A stretch of DNA of 64,000 bases, taken from the NCBI GenBank assembly GCA_003439945.1, contig QVRM01002137.1, positions 248,001-312,000 of the forward strand. The letters run 5' to 3'. The stretch comes from Dermanyssus gallinae. Lineage: Eukaryota > Arthropoda > Arachnida > Mesostigmata > Dermanyssidae. Below, piece by piece: positions 31,472-43,020 of the stretch; position 1 is the first letter of the stretch, and the number at the start of each line of letters is the position of its first letter. The position numbers and the translations under genes were made by a program. The notes under the pieces were generated by a model. That model had not been told where the DNA came from and ran no database searches. It worked only from the letters and a program-made list of their open reading frames with translations.

Positions 31472-32775
31472 ATTCTTGTTGAGGTTTTTGAGGTTACTAC
31501 ATTTTAGGGTGTATGTGTGGGCCGTAAGGCATTTGCCAGTGTGCGGTTGCGCACTGACACATCCAAACATCTTTTCACTATTATTGCCAGATACATGTAA
31601 AGTTTTGTAGGTAATAATAGGCAAGAAATCATGGAAGCCAGTAAATTTATAATGTTTTGAGAATATTCCATCGTGCAGTGTATATTAGGGGTTTTTTAAG
31701 CACTTCGTGAGCTACTAGTGCGTGCTCCTGTGTCATTCGTTGAACAGGTGGTTCGAGCTTGGCCAAAACTAGTTTGGCAAAAATCAACATTTGTTGCAGA
31801 GGGAATCTCGCCGGTATTGTTAGTAGGTATCTACTCATTTCGTTAATGTTTCGTGGTTTGCTCCAGTTTTTTACCGACTTCTTTGGTGATTAACGAGAAT
31901 GTGTGCGCACGCACCGCTTTTAACTATTTGATAGCTCCCTATAGTTGGAATGAGAATTTTTGGCGGCCATTTGTGGAATTGTTTAGTGTTATCGTGAGTG
32001 CCTGTTTGTTTGGTTGTTTCTGTTCGCGTGTGCATAACATTCAATATAGTATTTAATTTTTGTATTTAGTTTGCGGTTTACTTTCTGTGGTATTACAAGT
32101 ATTGAATTGTTATTATCCACGTGTTGGCGTGGTATTTGACAATTATGTTTTTAAATAACTTTCCAATATTGCTTAAAAATAATTTGGCCTAGAGTTGTCT
32201 ATATTTTGACTCTGTCCATGCCTGTGCACGAGAAGAAGATTAAATGTTTAAACAGTGATGGAAAATGCCCATATGCGAATATTGCATTTTTTTTGTGTTT
32301 GTCTTATGTGTATAATTATGGATTTGTGCTCTTTTATAATATTATTGTTGGTTATTTGATCTTCTGCGGGTGCCTCGTCGTTACATGGGTTGCTAATTTC
32401 TGTACTCTTGCATTTCTCTATTGACCGCAGGTGTGAAAGAGCGTCATAGTTCACGGTAAACGTATGTAGGTAGGCCAACGTTGTTTACTGTGGGTCCGTT
32501 TGCCGTACTCAATCGTTTCCCCACCGTGGCAATTTAAGTGAAAATTATGTGAAATGTTTCTGGTAGTGTTCTTAATTCTGCACATATTGGATTTGTTTGG
32601 GTCCAACTGCCTCCTACCTCACATATATTCATTATTACACGCCAGTCTCTTTTCTTGTCTCCTATAAATTTAACATCAAATGAAATGTCTTTTGCGTCTC
32701 TACGTCATGCACTTAATATGTTAATTTTTGTGTGTTTAGAGTTTCTGTTTTGTTTTCTTCTTTTCTCTGATTGCG
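31472..32775. other. Unassigned sequence, A-rich on the minus strand
   Basis: The minus strand is A-rich, as LINE sense strands often are, and lies downstream of the endonuclease remnant at 32780-33465. It may hold the unrecognisable rest of that element. No specific motif was found. Confidence 0.3.
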
Positions 32776-32779
32776 CTAC

Positions 32780-33465
32780 TCTCCGAGACCGTGCAGTAAA
32801 TAGCATGATGGTTCGATTTTCCCCTCGATGTTACTATTTTGTTGTGAGAGGTTTCTTCTTGTTCTCAATTTGGTTAGAACGTAGTCTATTGTTGTGGCAC
32901 TATCAGATGTTACTGTGGCAGGGTCTGTGCTTAAAATTGTGAAGCCGTCCTCTGCTAGTGTGTCTAGGTGCGCTGTGTATTATGTCAGAGTTTTTAAGGA
33001 TTTATGTATGCTGTGTTTTGTTTGTAGTGCGTAGGGCGGGAACTTCTGGGATAAAGTTTCTTATATGATGAGTTCTGCTTGTTAGTTTAATTGTATGGGC
33101 TAATTAGTTGTATTTTAGTGTCTCCTAGAATCGTGTCTACCGCACAAGAGTCAGTTTTCCATTTGTGTTTTAATTTGCGTACATTCATAATTCTTGTTAA
33201 CTCCACCTGCTTGTCATTTATTTTTAGGTGAAAGGCATGCTGTATAGTCCTCGATTGTTAATCCTTCTTGCTGGTAATCTCTTATGCAGGTTTTCGTGAG
33301 AACCAGCACGTCAAACGCTGGCTGTGAGGACCGCATGCCTAGTAACAGCTCGAGATGTTTGGAAATGTTTTGTGTATTTAATAACTGAATAACGTTACGT
33401 GCAAGGCTTTCCTCGCTTTTCCAGAGGACTCCTATTTCGGCTTCATACTTCCAATCGGTGTGCAA
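32780..33465 (-). pseudogene. Jockey/CR1-like EEP endonuclease remnant
   Basis: From 33465 downward the minus strand reads LLNTQNISKHLELLL, then AFDVLVLTKTCIRDYQQEGL and IEDYTACLSPK. These are the opening strands of an APE-type endonuclease, where LTETWL...Y is usual; the catalytic Glu is replaced by Lys. About 500 bp later (near 32930-32880) SDSATTIDYVLTKLRTRRN looks like the late ..S.IDLVL. block. The middle is unrecognisable and carries stops. It could be the 5' half of the family whose RT tail lies at 14.3-14.9 kb. Confidence 0.6.
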
Positions 33466-33559
33466 TCTTCTGCCAGCTAGCTATCTCTGATCATAAATTT
33501 GAGCTTATCTAAAAACTATGTGGGGTCACGTGCTTGAGGGCATATCACAGACAATTTTG

Positions 33560-34140
33560 AAGGCTTACAAGTAATGAAGCCGACTCAGGAGCAGTTGATG
33601 AGCAAGGCAAGCAACATTAAAGAACAGACGGCAACGCTAAGAAGCAGAATCCAATGAGAGGCTAAAGGATTTAGGCAATTCCCTCACCGCAGCTGAGAAC
33701 GATGCTGGATATTGCACTCCATATTGCCTTTGCTCTACGCTTGGGGGACTCAGTTTGCTTTGCACACAATTGTGCGAGATGTGACATACCGGTGTCTTTC
33801 ACGGACGAGCGTGTTCTTGCTTGCAGGAAAAACGTCGGCAGCTTCTCAAGGCACTTTAAGCGACATAATACACCGGGCAATGCAGTCAGCCCAAATCCCT
33901 TTAGGTAATATGAGCTGGTTGGACTGTCATCAAACAGCTAACTGCGGCCAGATGACTAGAATTTAGCTTGTGGAGTGACGGGTGTTGTCTCTTACACGAC
34001 GTCATTGTGCCTTATACGTTGGCCGCATCGTTTGCCAGCCGTCATACCAGCCGGGAAGTCGGAACAGCCGCTCGCCTCGCAGAAGACTGCAAGATGCTTG
34101 CAAATATCGCAAACTAGAGCAAAACTACATTCATGCGTCA
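33560..34140 (+). pseudogene. Group B zinc knuckle and nuclease remnant
   Basis: LRLGDSVCFAHNCARCDIPV with a later LACRK and RHFKRHN (about 33735-33865) matches the LRLG...H.C.CG...D..G.H.L.C zinc-knuckle region of group B ORFs. In another frame DVIVPYTLAASFASRHTSRE, GTAARLAEDCKMLANIA (about 34000-34115) matches the segment after the nuclease Asp (WDATVTDSLAPS, then HASRLAEANKCRKY). The RPDG half of the active site is not visible between them, and there are frameshifts. Confidence 0.65.
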
Positions 34141-34484
34141 CTGAATGATGAAGATAAATAAAAACGAAAATGAATAGTCTTCAGATTTTAACACATATAC
34201 CGCATAGGTCTTTTTACTGACTTTTATCTGCAATCATACATAACTACAAAAATAACTAATCGTACTTTGAATGACAACGAAATCAACTAGCTGCACTTGC
34301 GTTTATTCAGTATTTTGTGTCTATAACCCTTAAAAATGTCTAATTCACTTGATTTATTTCCACTCCAGATTGGGTGAAATATGCAATAGTATGATCAATA
34401 TCACTACAGCCTCGTAATGATATTAATAATTACAAATCGCTCAGTGCCAGCTTTGTTAGTGAGGAGACTGCATTGCACTTACGA
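34141..34484. other. Unassigned AT-rich sequence
   Basis: No recognised feature. Confidence 0.35.
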
Positions 34485-35545
34485 CCATGCTATCTTACAC
34501 ATATACCATAACAATATTTACGAACACATGTGTCACAGGGTTCATGGCAAGCGTCTTTCTGGCATAGGAGGTGATGAAAACCGTGCACAGCAAAACGGGA
34601 GCGCAAACTGCTTTTTGCTGGGCGCCTGGTCTGTATACGTGCTGGTAACTCGGCTACCAGTATAGAAAAAAGCAACGGCCAAAACCTGTCGTTTGTTCTA
34701 TGCTTAGGTGCCCCGCTATACCGTCGTCCAAGATGATCTGATTAGACTGTAGCACGTCCTTCATTAATGTCAATAGTCGTATTGGGACCCCGATTTCGGC
34801 GAGTTGAGGCAAAACTCGAGTTCTTGAGCCTGAATCAAAGGCGGTTCGGAAATCTACAAATACGCTGTATAAAAACTGTCCCTTTCGTGCCAGGGTTTGC
34901 TTGATTTCTGCAAGGACGATTGCACATGCAGTTAGAGTTGACCTCTGCGCACGAAAGCCATGTTGTTCGTCTGGCCTTTTTGTGCTCGACGAATGACGTT
35001 AGACGGGCGGCAAGGAGGCTTGCAAGCAGTTTGTAAGCGCAGCTTTTCTTGGCGATGCCCCGCCAAGAAGATGGTTTAGTTCGCGGCCCCTTGTCCTTTG
35101 GAATAAGTGTCATAACGCACTGTCTACACGCTGCAGGTAGTCGACCGTTGTAAATGCACCTATTGAAAAGCGCGGTCCAGTGAGCGGTCATTGTGGCTGC
35201 CTGCTGCAAATGCTCATTACAGATGACATCTGGCCCGGGTGCTTTGTTTCTCGGGAGTCGACGGAGTGCCTCTGCCACTTCTTGGACGGTGAAGTATGCG
35301 TCCAGTTGGTTTCTCCATTGCAGATCCTCTTCTGACCAGACAGATATGCGAGTAGGCACTGTCATTGGCACTGTGTCATGTGAGCTGAGAATCGGTTTAA
35401 AGTGGCCATAGAGTGGATCACTTTCAATTGGAATTGCAGATCTCCCCTGTCAAGCGCTGCGGAGCCACAAGGATGGATTGTGTTCGGTTTTCTAGAGCAT
35501 TCGGGTCTTTAGTTGTTGGTCGTGTTGCCTTTTAGCATTCCGCAT
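34485..35545 (-). pseudogene. Group A LINE ORF2 fragment with internal deletion
   Basis: The minus strand from about 35545 shows a linker (RQHDQQL, PSLWLRSA), then PLYGHFKPILSSHDTVP and the RT front half: FTVQEVAEALRRLPRNKAPG, LIPKDKGP and SWRGIAKKSCAYKLLASLL (35371 to about 35010). After a frameshift come FVDFRTAFDSGSR and LDDGI..H.SIEQTTGF, then LLFSILVAELPARIQ. The sequence then jumps directly to the C-terminal block SRFAVHGFHHLLCQKDACHE, CVRKYCYGIC. The YADD, KFRRGGR and thumb regions, normally about 240 residues, are deleted. The first RT catalytic Asp is present. Confidence 0.8.
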
Positions 35546-35751
35546 GTGTAAACATGTGTACAATAAAATAAATAAAAATGTCATGTTACCTAAATGTCTT
35601 TTTGGCAGTGTAATGTTTTTGTGATTATGTATAATTATCGCTCGTGAAACGTTTTGGATCGTTGGTTGAAGTTATATCATATAATTGCTTCTGCCTGTCA
35701 TTCTCCTTCGTTTTATATATAACATTTTCAATTTATTTATTCAATAAGAAA

Positions 35752-35805
<54 letters not shown>

Positions 35806-35810
35806 TATAT
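35546..35810. repeat. AT-rich spacer ending in (CA)n/(TA)n
   Basis: Unassigned spacer. A (CA)n(TA)n microsatellite lies at about 35752-35803. Confidence 0.85.
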
Positions 35811-35814
35811 CAGC

Positions 35815-36063
35815 AAATAGACAATTTAATCATCTGGAGCAAAACTTCATCGTTCAGCCAATCGCCTTCGAGACATTAGACCCAATGGGAAAAATCACAA
35901 GGAGCTTTTTGACGGAGCTGGGATTCAGAGTTGCTGTGTCAACCGGCGATAGAAGATCATGGCAGTTCTTGTTACAAAGAATATCAGTTGAAATTCAACG
36001 CGGAAACGCTGCATCGATAATTGGTTCATTGTCCACGGGCAAGGGACTCCACTTTTTGCCGTA
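35815..36063 (+). pseudogene. Group B C-terminal fragment
   Basis: FIVQPIAFETLDPMGKITRS followed by STGDRRSW and LLQRISVEIQRGNAASIIGSL matches the last 80 residues of group B ORFs (CPLAFETMG, STGDSRAS, RLSLDIQRGNAASVRG). The reading frame is open to a TAG after GLHFLP. The 5' part is cut by the (TA)n tract. Confidence 0.8.
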
Positions 36064-36537
36064 GGCGACTTAAGCCGACGTCAATAATCTATGTACAACT
36101 AAATGACCTAAATGAATAAACTTCATTTAATCGTCAGTTTATTGTTGTTGAACTTTGGTTGCCCGATTTGATTTATGACACTACTGCTTCTAGAGCTACA
36201 TCCGAGACCAAAGACGAATATGGACGGCTGTTGGACTGTTGTACAGTGTGCAATTCGTTTCACTTTCAAAGTCGCTGAACGACACCGACGTCGACGAATC
36301 CAACGGCATCGCTCTTGTTATAGTCAAGAAATGCGATCCATGTATGTCTTTCGTTGTTGAACATATATGGGTGATACCGTGAATTAGGAGGATGACTGCC
36401 ATAATGTGATGATGATAATGATGATATTTAATCTGAACCCTGTACGCTGGTGCTCTTCTTCGCGCGTGCAGATTCATTCCATAAATGACTTTGAAATTTC
36501 CAAAATGTCTACAGGCATATGTATGCAAATGCAAATA

Positions 36538-36579
<42 letters not shown>

Positions 36580-37649
36580 ACTACACCGCTCAAAAAAGAT
36601 ACATTTACGGCAGTGATTTGTCGGGTCGTACACGAGACGTAGGACAACGGCTCTGAACGATATTCCGACAAGACAGTTTCATCAAAACGGATTTGTGTGA
36701 GCGAAGCACATATCAATGGAGCTGTTCTTTCTTTTGCTGGCCGGCCAGACATCGCCAACAGTGGATAAAGAACCAGACAACACCATTGTAGCAATTGTAA
36801 GCGTCTACTTCTACTACTACTACTTCGACTTGCCCTCGACCCGACTGACTGTGTGAGATTTCTACTGATTTGACTGTGGCGTGAGTGAGCGAAGACACAA
36901 AGGCCATGTAATGGCAAAATAATGAATATACAATAGTTGTATAGCCGAGCCTTTCCATTTGTGGCGTGTGTTCATGTGTGATTAACTGGCGCAGCGGCAC
37001 CGCCGTTTGTCAAAGACCGAACGTCTACATTTCGGGCCATTTGGGCCAACCGCGCCGGGTTGGGCCCCGTGTCAGTTCGGGTGCACGTTGTTTCTGCAAT
37101 CGGTGTTATCGATACACGTGATCGATTTAGCTTGTGTCTGGGACGGACAGGCGACCCCGCACCCAGCTCTGTTGTCGCACGCACGCGTACATGCTCTTTC
37201 TTGTTTCTTGATCTGCTCCGATCTGCTTTTCCGTGTCGACTCTGCTTGTCTGACACCGCTTGGCACGAGCTTCACTCGGCGTTTCGGTAGCAATAGATGG
37301 ATACTGACGATGATGATGATGTAGTACTGCGGCCTCCTCGGTAACGGCTAAATTGAAACGAAATTTCAGCAAATCGGCTGCTCACTCAAATAATATATAT
37401 ATATATATATATATAGCACATTCAACACGCTACCCCCGCAGCAATGCAAAATTACGATTCCGCCGTAACGTTTCGTCTCAATTGTGCTCTTCCAACGTTT
37501 TTATTCGCTTAATGTATATATATATACATATATAAGTCATTTATTCCATGTTATCAATCATTCACGATCGGAACATGACATTTGGATCCCTGCGAACGTG
37601 TGCACCATTACGGTGGGTGTACACGCATGCACTAAGATCGTCGCCGCAA
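36064..37649. other. Unassigned sequence with short (TA)n runs
   Basis: (TA)n lies at 36540-36573 and 37392-37416. The GC-richer part at about 36950-37300 has several overlapping frames but no recognised protein. No promoter element can be supported. Confidence 0.35.
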
Positions 37650-37686
37650 TAGCATGGCGGCCGTCTAACGTCGGACGGCCATGCTA
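37650..37686. repeat. Strong inverted repeat (hairpin)
   Basis: TAGCATGGCggCCGTC and GACGGCCATGCTA form a 13-bp stem with a 3-nt bulge and an 8-nt loop. On the minus strand it follows the end of the group B fragment at 37695-37905, so it may belong to that element's 3' UTR. Confidence 0.8.
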
Positions 37687-37694
37687 TCTTCGTG

Positions 37695-37905
37695 GCGCGC
37701 AAAGTGTAAGTACCAGCCATTTCTGGAGGGTGCCTCAAATCGAGGCTGCATTGCCCCGTTGCACATACAGCGACAGACGCTTTGTGAGGAAATCACCCGT
37801 TCGTTTATCTCCGCTGGCTAGAATTAGCCGCTTCCCAGCAACCTTCTGTAGCAAATTTCAAGTGTATCGAAAGCCAGTGGGTAAACACCGTACGGGTAGC
37901 TAATG
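37695..37905 (-). pseudogene. Group B C-terminal fragment
   Basis: The minus strand reads YPLAFDTLE, then after a frameshift GDKRTGDFLTKRLSLYVQRG followed by NAASI, a stop and GTLQKW. This matches FCPLAFETM, then TGDSRASEFLRQRLSLDIQR and GNAASVRGTLL. Only about 60 residues survive, with one frameshift and one stop. Confidence 0.7.
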
Positions 37906-38129
37906 TTCTGGTACTTTTTTACTTTGCCTGTCTCGGCAAGAGCCGAAACATTACTAGCCCGGGCCGCGCCGGCACTGACTATTAAAGGGGCTAACACTGT
38001 CGTGATTTCCTCTGGTCCGGTTTCTTCCGCCTGACTGTACTTCCCATGGTTCTCTCTAGCAATTCACACCAAGTATCTACATCACGGCCCACCTCGAGGC
38101 TATCAACCGCTAAAAGTGAACGGTCTGTA

Positions 38130-38620
38130 TGCCTCGCTGCAACCAGAGACGGATCACCTCGTTACTTTGGCCAAACGTCAAGGATATTTGCAACTGCTGA
38201 CACCGGTCGGTGCTTCCTTGCAGCCATCTCGAGAACATCGAAGCTTTTAACTTCGCCATCGACAAGGTTGTGAAACAATAGATTAAGGTAATGGTGCTGC
38301 TTTTGTAATGACTTATAAACGTGTGGTCTTGGTGTGCATTTGCACGTCTCAGTCCGAAGTATTCTATCAATTGGAGCAGCACTTCTCCTTTATCGTTCGT
38401 AGCTGGCATTAAAGTCGCCACCGACGATGGTTGGCATAGATAGGCGGAAACCTTTTTCAAGAAAGGGAAAATGCTTTCCCTTCTTAAGAAAAGGTTTCGG
38501 CCGGTATAAAAGAACACAAAGACACATCCGTCGATGGTATTGACGTATAGTGTGGGACTCGACTTGGGCGAAGAGTATGTCTACAATGCAGATCTCTATG
38601 TGAGTGCAGAAAACCGTAGT
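38130..38620 (-). pseudogene. Group A EEP endonuclease fragment
   Basis: The minus strand shows PTIVGGDFNASYE (near 38400), then DKGEVLLQLIEYFGLRRANA, HTFISHYKSSTI and LIYCFTTLSMAKLKASMFS. It resembles the endonuclease of the 60.6-63.5 kb element (APTIVGGD, DKGEVLLQLVDDVGF, STIDLLLHNLDRTEF). A frameshift falls just after GDFN, and the Asp of the S.IDL motif appears as Thr in the frame read. The N-terminal E and the C-terminal His blocks are missing. Confidence 0.7.
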
Positions 38621-38639
38621 AAGTTCAAGTACTTTGTAA

Positions 38640-39050
38640 AAGGATCTCATTCGTCGGGTTTGGTCGTTGGTCAAGGCCATTGGTCACAAAACAATCTTTA
38701 CTCGCCTTCGCGCGCATGGTTTCGCGTCAAAGTTAACCCATGATTTCGTGTCAAGATTAAACCAAAATCCTCGTGATTCGAGCAAGCTCAACAAAACAGA
38801 AAAGGCGTTATGTCTCCACCAAGACAATGCGCGGTCGCATGTGAATTTACCCAGCCTCCGCAAGATAGCAAGTTTTGATTGGGACATTTTGCCGCATCTT
38901 TCATATTCACCTGACATTGCGGCGTCAGAATTCTACCTACTCAGATGATAGCATAACTCTCTAAAAGAAAAAAGATTCCCGTCACCAGAAACACACTGTA
39001 GTCTAGTCCAAAAATTAAGCAAAGTTGCGGCTAACAAAAGAACAGTTCAA
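38640..39050 (+). pseudogene. mariner transposase remnant in duplicated segment
   Basis: HDFVSRLNQNPRD near 38740, then ALCLHQDNARSHVNLPSLRK, and W.ILPHLSYSPDIAASEFYL to about 38945. These match the second-Asp block and the terminal YSPDLAPSDY.LF block of mariner transposases. The reading frame is open for about 90 residues. The N-terminal half and TIRs were not seen. The partner copy is at 51990-52400. Confidence 0.75.
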
Positions 39051-39362
39051 GTTTATTGTGTTCTGGTCAATATATGCAAATACAAATTTATTCAAACCCC
39101 GCATACATTTACATATACACTATCTAACAGAGTATATCTAGGCAAATGAAAATCAATGCCTATCTGTCTTAGGGCAAGCTATTGTTTCCACATCTGCACC
39201 GGCACTACAGCATCATAGATATTTTCGTAGCACTGTAAAAGGTATGGCGCGACGTAAACACTCTTATTCGTTGTCCCACTGCTGAAAAGTGGCGCTACGA
39301 TGAGCGTGTGCTTACGTCCGAAGTATTTAGTGTTCGACCGCTGTTGCGTGCATGAATTCTTA

Positions 39363-41250
39363 ATGCCTGCAGTTGTTGCTGATGTCACCGACAGGGCCTG
39401 TCCACACAACGACAGAGGAACATTTCACTAAAATACTGCTGTACGTTGCTGTATCTGCTTTAGCGTTTTACGCTGAAGGGATCATCCAAAGGCGGGATGC
39501 AGTTGTTCGGGCGCTTGCCAAAAATCCTTCCGCGCAAGATGTTGTGAACCTGGCTGAATACTACGGTCGCCTGCATAAACTGGAAGCTGATCGCCTGCTT
39601 CTAGTCGATGTCGGTGGATTTCTGTCCCGACATGGCCAGACGTTTTTGACGAACGCGAGTGTCCTGTTACTTGGCAACTCAGAACTAAGACACCGCATGG
39701 CCTCCAAGTCTCGTCACACCACCCGTGCGCTATCGGACCTGGTCGAGGCTCTCGGCACTCCCGGGCCTTTCCTAGTCGACGCGCTAGCAGCACCTCAGAA
39801 ACTTGTTGTTGTTGTTGTTGTTGCTGTTGTTGTTGTCAGTGCTGAACTCCGGAATGCTAGAAACACACACCTGCTGCAGAATGTTCGCTCGAAAGTGTTA
39901 CTGCATATAGTCTTGAGGGCACCTATAACTTTCACGAATCTTCTGGACCTTCAGAGTGTTCCGGTGCTCATATGGCCCCGTAATTTTCAGTCGGAGAAAC
40001 GGCAACTATTTACGTTTTGGCTAGCCTATGACAATCTATTTGCGATGAACTGTGGCAACCAATTAGCGAAGTGTTGAGCCAAGCATCCGCTGAACTGTAC
40101 GGTGTTTGATGTCGGCCATCTGATGCTGCTCGACGTACTCCGATCGGAGATTTACGAGCTGTCAATGGGTTTTTCTTGCAACAGTACCGTGCCGATCAGA
40201 ATGCGCTGGTTCGCAACCGCGGTCCCCTGTGACCAGCTCAGGGGGAAGCCTTATCTGAGGTATATCGCCAGACATCGTGCTGTCCAGTAGCAGGACACCG
40301 TCCAATGTCACTCGTTGTTCGGAACACGTGCTACTGGTCTAGACGCGTTTCTCGATCGTCAATTTGCGCCATCGGTATGGGTTTCGTTCATAGCCGTTTC
40401 AATGCTGGCAAGTTTCCTGCTTGCCCGGCTCGAGAGACAGAGCTTCTGGACGGTGTTCTTTTTCTGCTTTATGGGCTTCTTCGCAAAGAGCGGCTTTGAT
40501 GGTTTCCCACTTCGCAGAGCTTCGAGTTTGATGATTGCCGGCTGCTTGGTCATGCTGAACCTGTTCATTTACAGCGTTTATAGCAACGACGTGTTATCGA
40601 CATTTCTCGACTCACGAAAACCACTTCCACCGAAGGGTTTTGTTCAGTGCTACAACACGCACGTTTGCGAACGTGCCAAGCTACGGAAAGCGCATCTAGC
40701 ACTGCAGAAAGCGCTGTGTGGTCTGTCGAAGTTCGACCTTGCTCAAATCTCATGGCCTCTGAGCACTAAAACCTATCCCGAGACGATGTTGAGAAACTGG
40801 GGCAGACAATCTTGTGCGACGGTCTTCGAAGCACAGATAAAGCCGAATTAGATGCAAGGCATTTAGTGGACAGCAGCCGTAGGCAATCGACACCTCTCTG
40901 TAGCGTAACTGGCTGTAACGGCAGCCGAACAGAATCGCACGATTCAGCGCTTAGACGAACAAGGCTTGCTGAGGCTTCACTCACAGACACCTGCTACCTC
41001 GTTGGGCCGAAACCGTTTCACTGTCAGCCGCCGAAGACCTCTTCATTGCGTCGAAGGCGTCGAGCCAAGTCGGCAAAGCCTCCTACCATGGGTACCAATC
41101 AAATATTAGATGGACCCAGTTCTGAAGAATTTGCACTCCACTACTGGCTTGCGTTCTTACGGCGTCCGCCGCACTGTTGGTGGAGCAGTTACGGTCTGTG
41201 CAGTTGTGTCGAACAGCAATAAGCGCACCTCATTGGCTTCGGGCGCGCAT
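39363..41250 (+). pseudogene. Ionotropic-receptor-like (IR) pseudogene, copy 1
   Basis: Decayed membrane-receptor-like gene. A front part includes GIIQRRDAVVR, AEYYGRLHKLEADRLLLVD and LRAPITFTNLLDLQSVPVL. It is followed by an IR/iGluR-like channel region: FAPSVWVSFIAVSMLASFLL (M1, about 40365-40425), a pore-like stretch, then SSLMIAGCLVMLNLFIYSVYSNDVLSTF (M3-like, about 40525-40605). A possible last membrane helix (LLACVLTASAALLVE) lies near 41140-41185. Lesions: TGA at 40075-40077 and TAG at 40288-40290, where copy 2 has sense codons, plus an early frameshift. A (GTT)n tract at 39806-39838 adds about ten codons (VVVVVVAVVVV) absent from copy 2. IR identity rests on helix layout and motif order, not a database hit. 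Confidence 0.55.
39803..39838 (+). repeat. In-frame (GTT)n tract
   Basis: A run of GTT with one GCT and one GTC codes for poly-Val inside the IR-like pseudogene. The partner copy has only VVISAD here, so the run expanded after duplication or contracted in the other copy. Confidence 0.85.
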
Positions 41251-41760
41251 CCCAAAGATCACCGTCTTTTGCCACTGACTGAAGACCGCTGGGCTTCATC
41301 GGCCGGACGACCTTCATTGACATTCAGGCCCTACGTGACGCTGAAGACATCGCAGCTGGGCACGTTTCTCGACAGTAGCCTGCATTGGCGTATGACGAGT
41401 CCAGCGCGGGCGCCACTCAGGCACGGATACGCTACTTGTACGTCAAGATCCGCGCAGCATTGTCTCAGGCGTTGCAAATCTGACATTGTAGTCTTCACTG
41501 TTCAGAGAACGTCGTATGATCGTCAACCGAGCGACACCCAGCATAATAGTTAGAAAAATTGCACCTCAAAAAGTTACCTGTTGAGCTCGACTGTACTGTA
41601 TTGCAATGTAATGTAAATTTTCTACATGAGTATACATTTTCATTGATTTACATTATTGTTTACAGTGTTTCATAGTAAACACGAACAATTGTTAAGTCAA
41701 AATAAAAATCGAATTCTAGCATTATCTTACTGTAACTGTGCTAAAATGTCTAGTTTGGAA

Positions 41761-42360
41761 AATCCATGTATATCTTGCCAGTACGTAATTAAACATGGGC
41801 TAAAATTGTATGCGCTAACAGATTCACAGCCATAAGATAATTATATGTGTATATGTAGATTTGTAAATTTATTTATTAATTTAAAATTAATTTTTGCAAA
41901 ATGTTGCAGAAAGGAAGGCGCTGCAAAACGCAATTGACAACTTCTGTGACAGACTGGCTACTGCGCGTCATCCGTTTAAATTGGAGAATTGCTGCCAATT
42001 TGGCTGCTACAGGGCAACATACATATAAGCGATAGTGAACAAACGTGGTGTGTAGTGAATGTGAAATAAACCCTAATGCGCTCTCCGGGATCCCGGCGTT
42101 AACTAGGGCGGTCAGACAACAATAAGGTCAACAACCGCCGGTACCGACCGGGGCCGATCGGCGAACACGGTCCTTCAGGCCGGTACTCGCTGGCTAGACG
42201 TGACAGACAGAGTCAGGGTAGTAACAGCTCCCTGCGAACTGCGCCATTGCGGCGGCCATCCACGCACATCTACCGGCTCTGGCGACCAGGACCCGGAAGC
42301 GTACATTCCTCCCGCGAATACCGTGTATTCCTGTGGTGGTTATCTACTTAGTAGTTGCAG
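41761..42360. other. Unassigned sequence
   Basis: AT-rich to 42070, then a GC-rich block (42090-42350) with CCGG-rich motifs. No gene was recognised. Confidence 0.35.
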
Positions 42361-42361
42361 C

Positions 42362-42455
42362 GTGTGGCGGCGTGGTCTAGGAGACTAGTGCGCGAGTCGT
42401 GGTTGTCATCTACTGGGGCGTCGCCGGTTCGATCCCCGATGTTGATCGCATTTTG
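42362..42455 (+). repeat. tRNA-derived (SINE-like) head
   Basis: GGCGTGGTCTAGGAGACTAG with GTGCGCGAGT resembles a Pol III A box and D arm. GGTTCGATCCC at 42426-42436 is a good B box. Stem pairing is incomplete (2 of 5 T-stem pairs broken), so it is not a functional tRNA. The copy at 50997-51075 shares GGCGTGGTG and GCGCGAGT. Confidence 0.5.
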
Positions 42456-42699
42456 TTTGAACGATGCTCATTAAGAATAGATCATAAACCATACAGCTGA
42501 GAGTCAGCGACTATGCTGCCACAAGAACTGTTGGAGAAACCCTAGATATCTTAACATGTCCGGCTCTCGGTGCATTGAAGATATACCTCAAGTTAAGCTC
42601 CAAGCCCGTAGGGGCGGCGGATAGTCTAGATTTAGAAACAACCTCCTTAAAAAGTGTTTTTAATTATAGTCAGTTAGCGGTTGGCAACAACTTCTAAAC

Positions 42700-43020
42700 A
42701 GTTTAAATATTTAACCAAACGCGGGCAACCGGGTGCACGAAATCATCGCAGGGCTCTATCCTGGATTTAGTTTTGTGGAGTCTGGCATACGATGGCGCCT
42801 TGAAAATAGAGAATTTTTCAACGAGTATCGAAACTCTAGCCTACGCTAGAAACTCGTACTGCTGTAAAGGAAAATGCCGAAATTAGCCTTAACAAGCCAC
42901 TGATCAAAGTTTTCACCTCAGTGAGGGAACACCACTTGGATTTAGCGCCTGGAGATCCCCGACAAAAAACTGGATACCTCAATTTTGCGAACAATGATGT
43001 AATGAAGTCAACTAGCAATA
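42700..43020 (+). pseudogene. R1-like reverse-transcriptase fragment
   Basis: SSQGSILDLVLWSLAYDGAL (about 42745-42805) corresponds to the R1-clade G.PQGS.LGP.LWN..YDG.L block. It is followed by IETLAYA, where YADD is expected, and a helix ending LDLAPGDPRQKTGYL like the usual L.LAP.KTE..L. The two active-site Asp are gone. This differs from group A, which lacks the LW...YDG motif. Confidence 0.55.

Larger units (their letters stand above)
38640..41760 (+). repeat. Duplicated segment, copy 1 (partner 51990-55440)
   Basis: The whole interval, a mariner remnant, a spacer, the IR-like pseudogene and about 190 bp of 3' flank, has a collinear same-strand counterpart 13-14 kb away. Matching flank blocks include CCGCTGTTGCGTG upstream, and TTTTCTACATGA and AAATGTCTAGT downstream. 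Similarity stops near 41760 / 55440. Confidence 0.8.
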
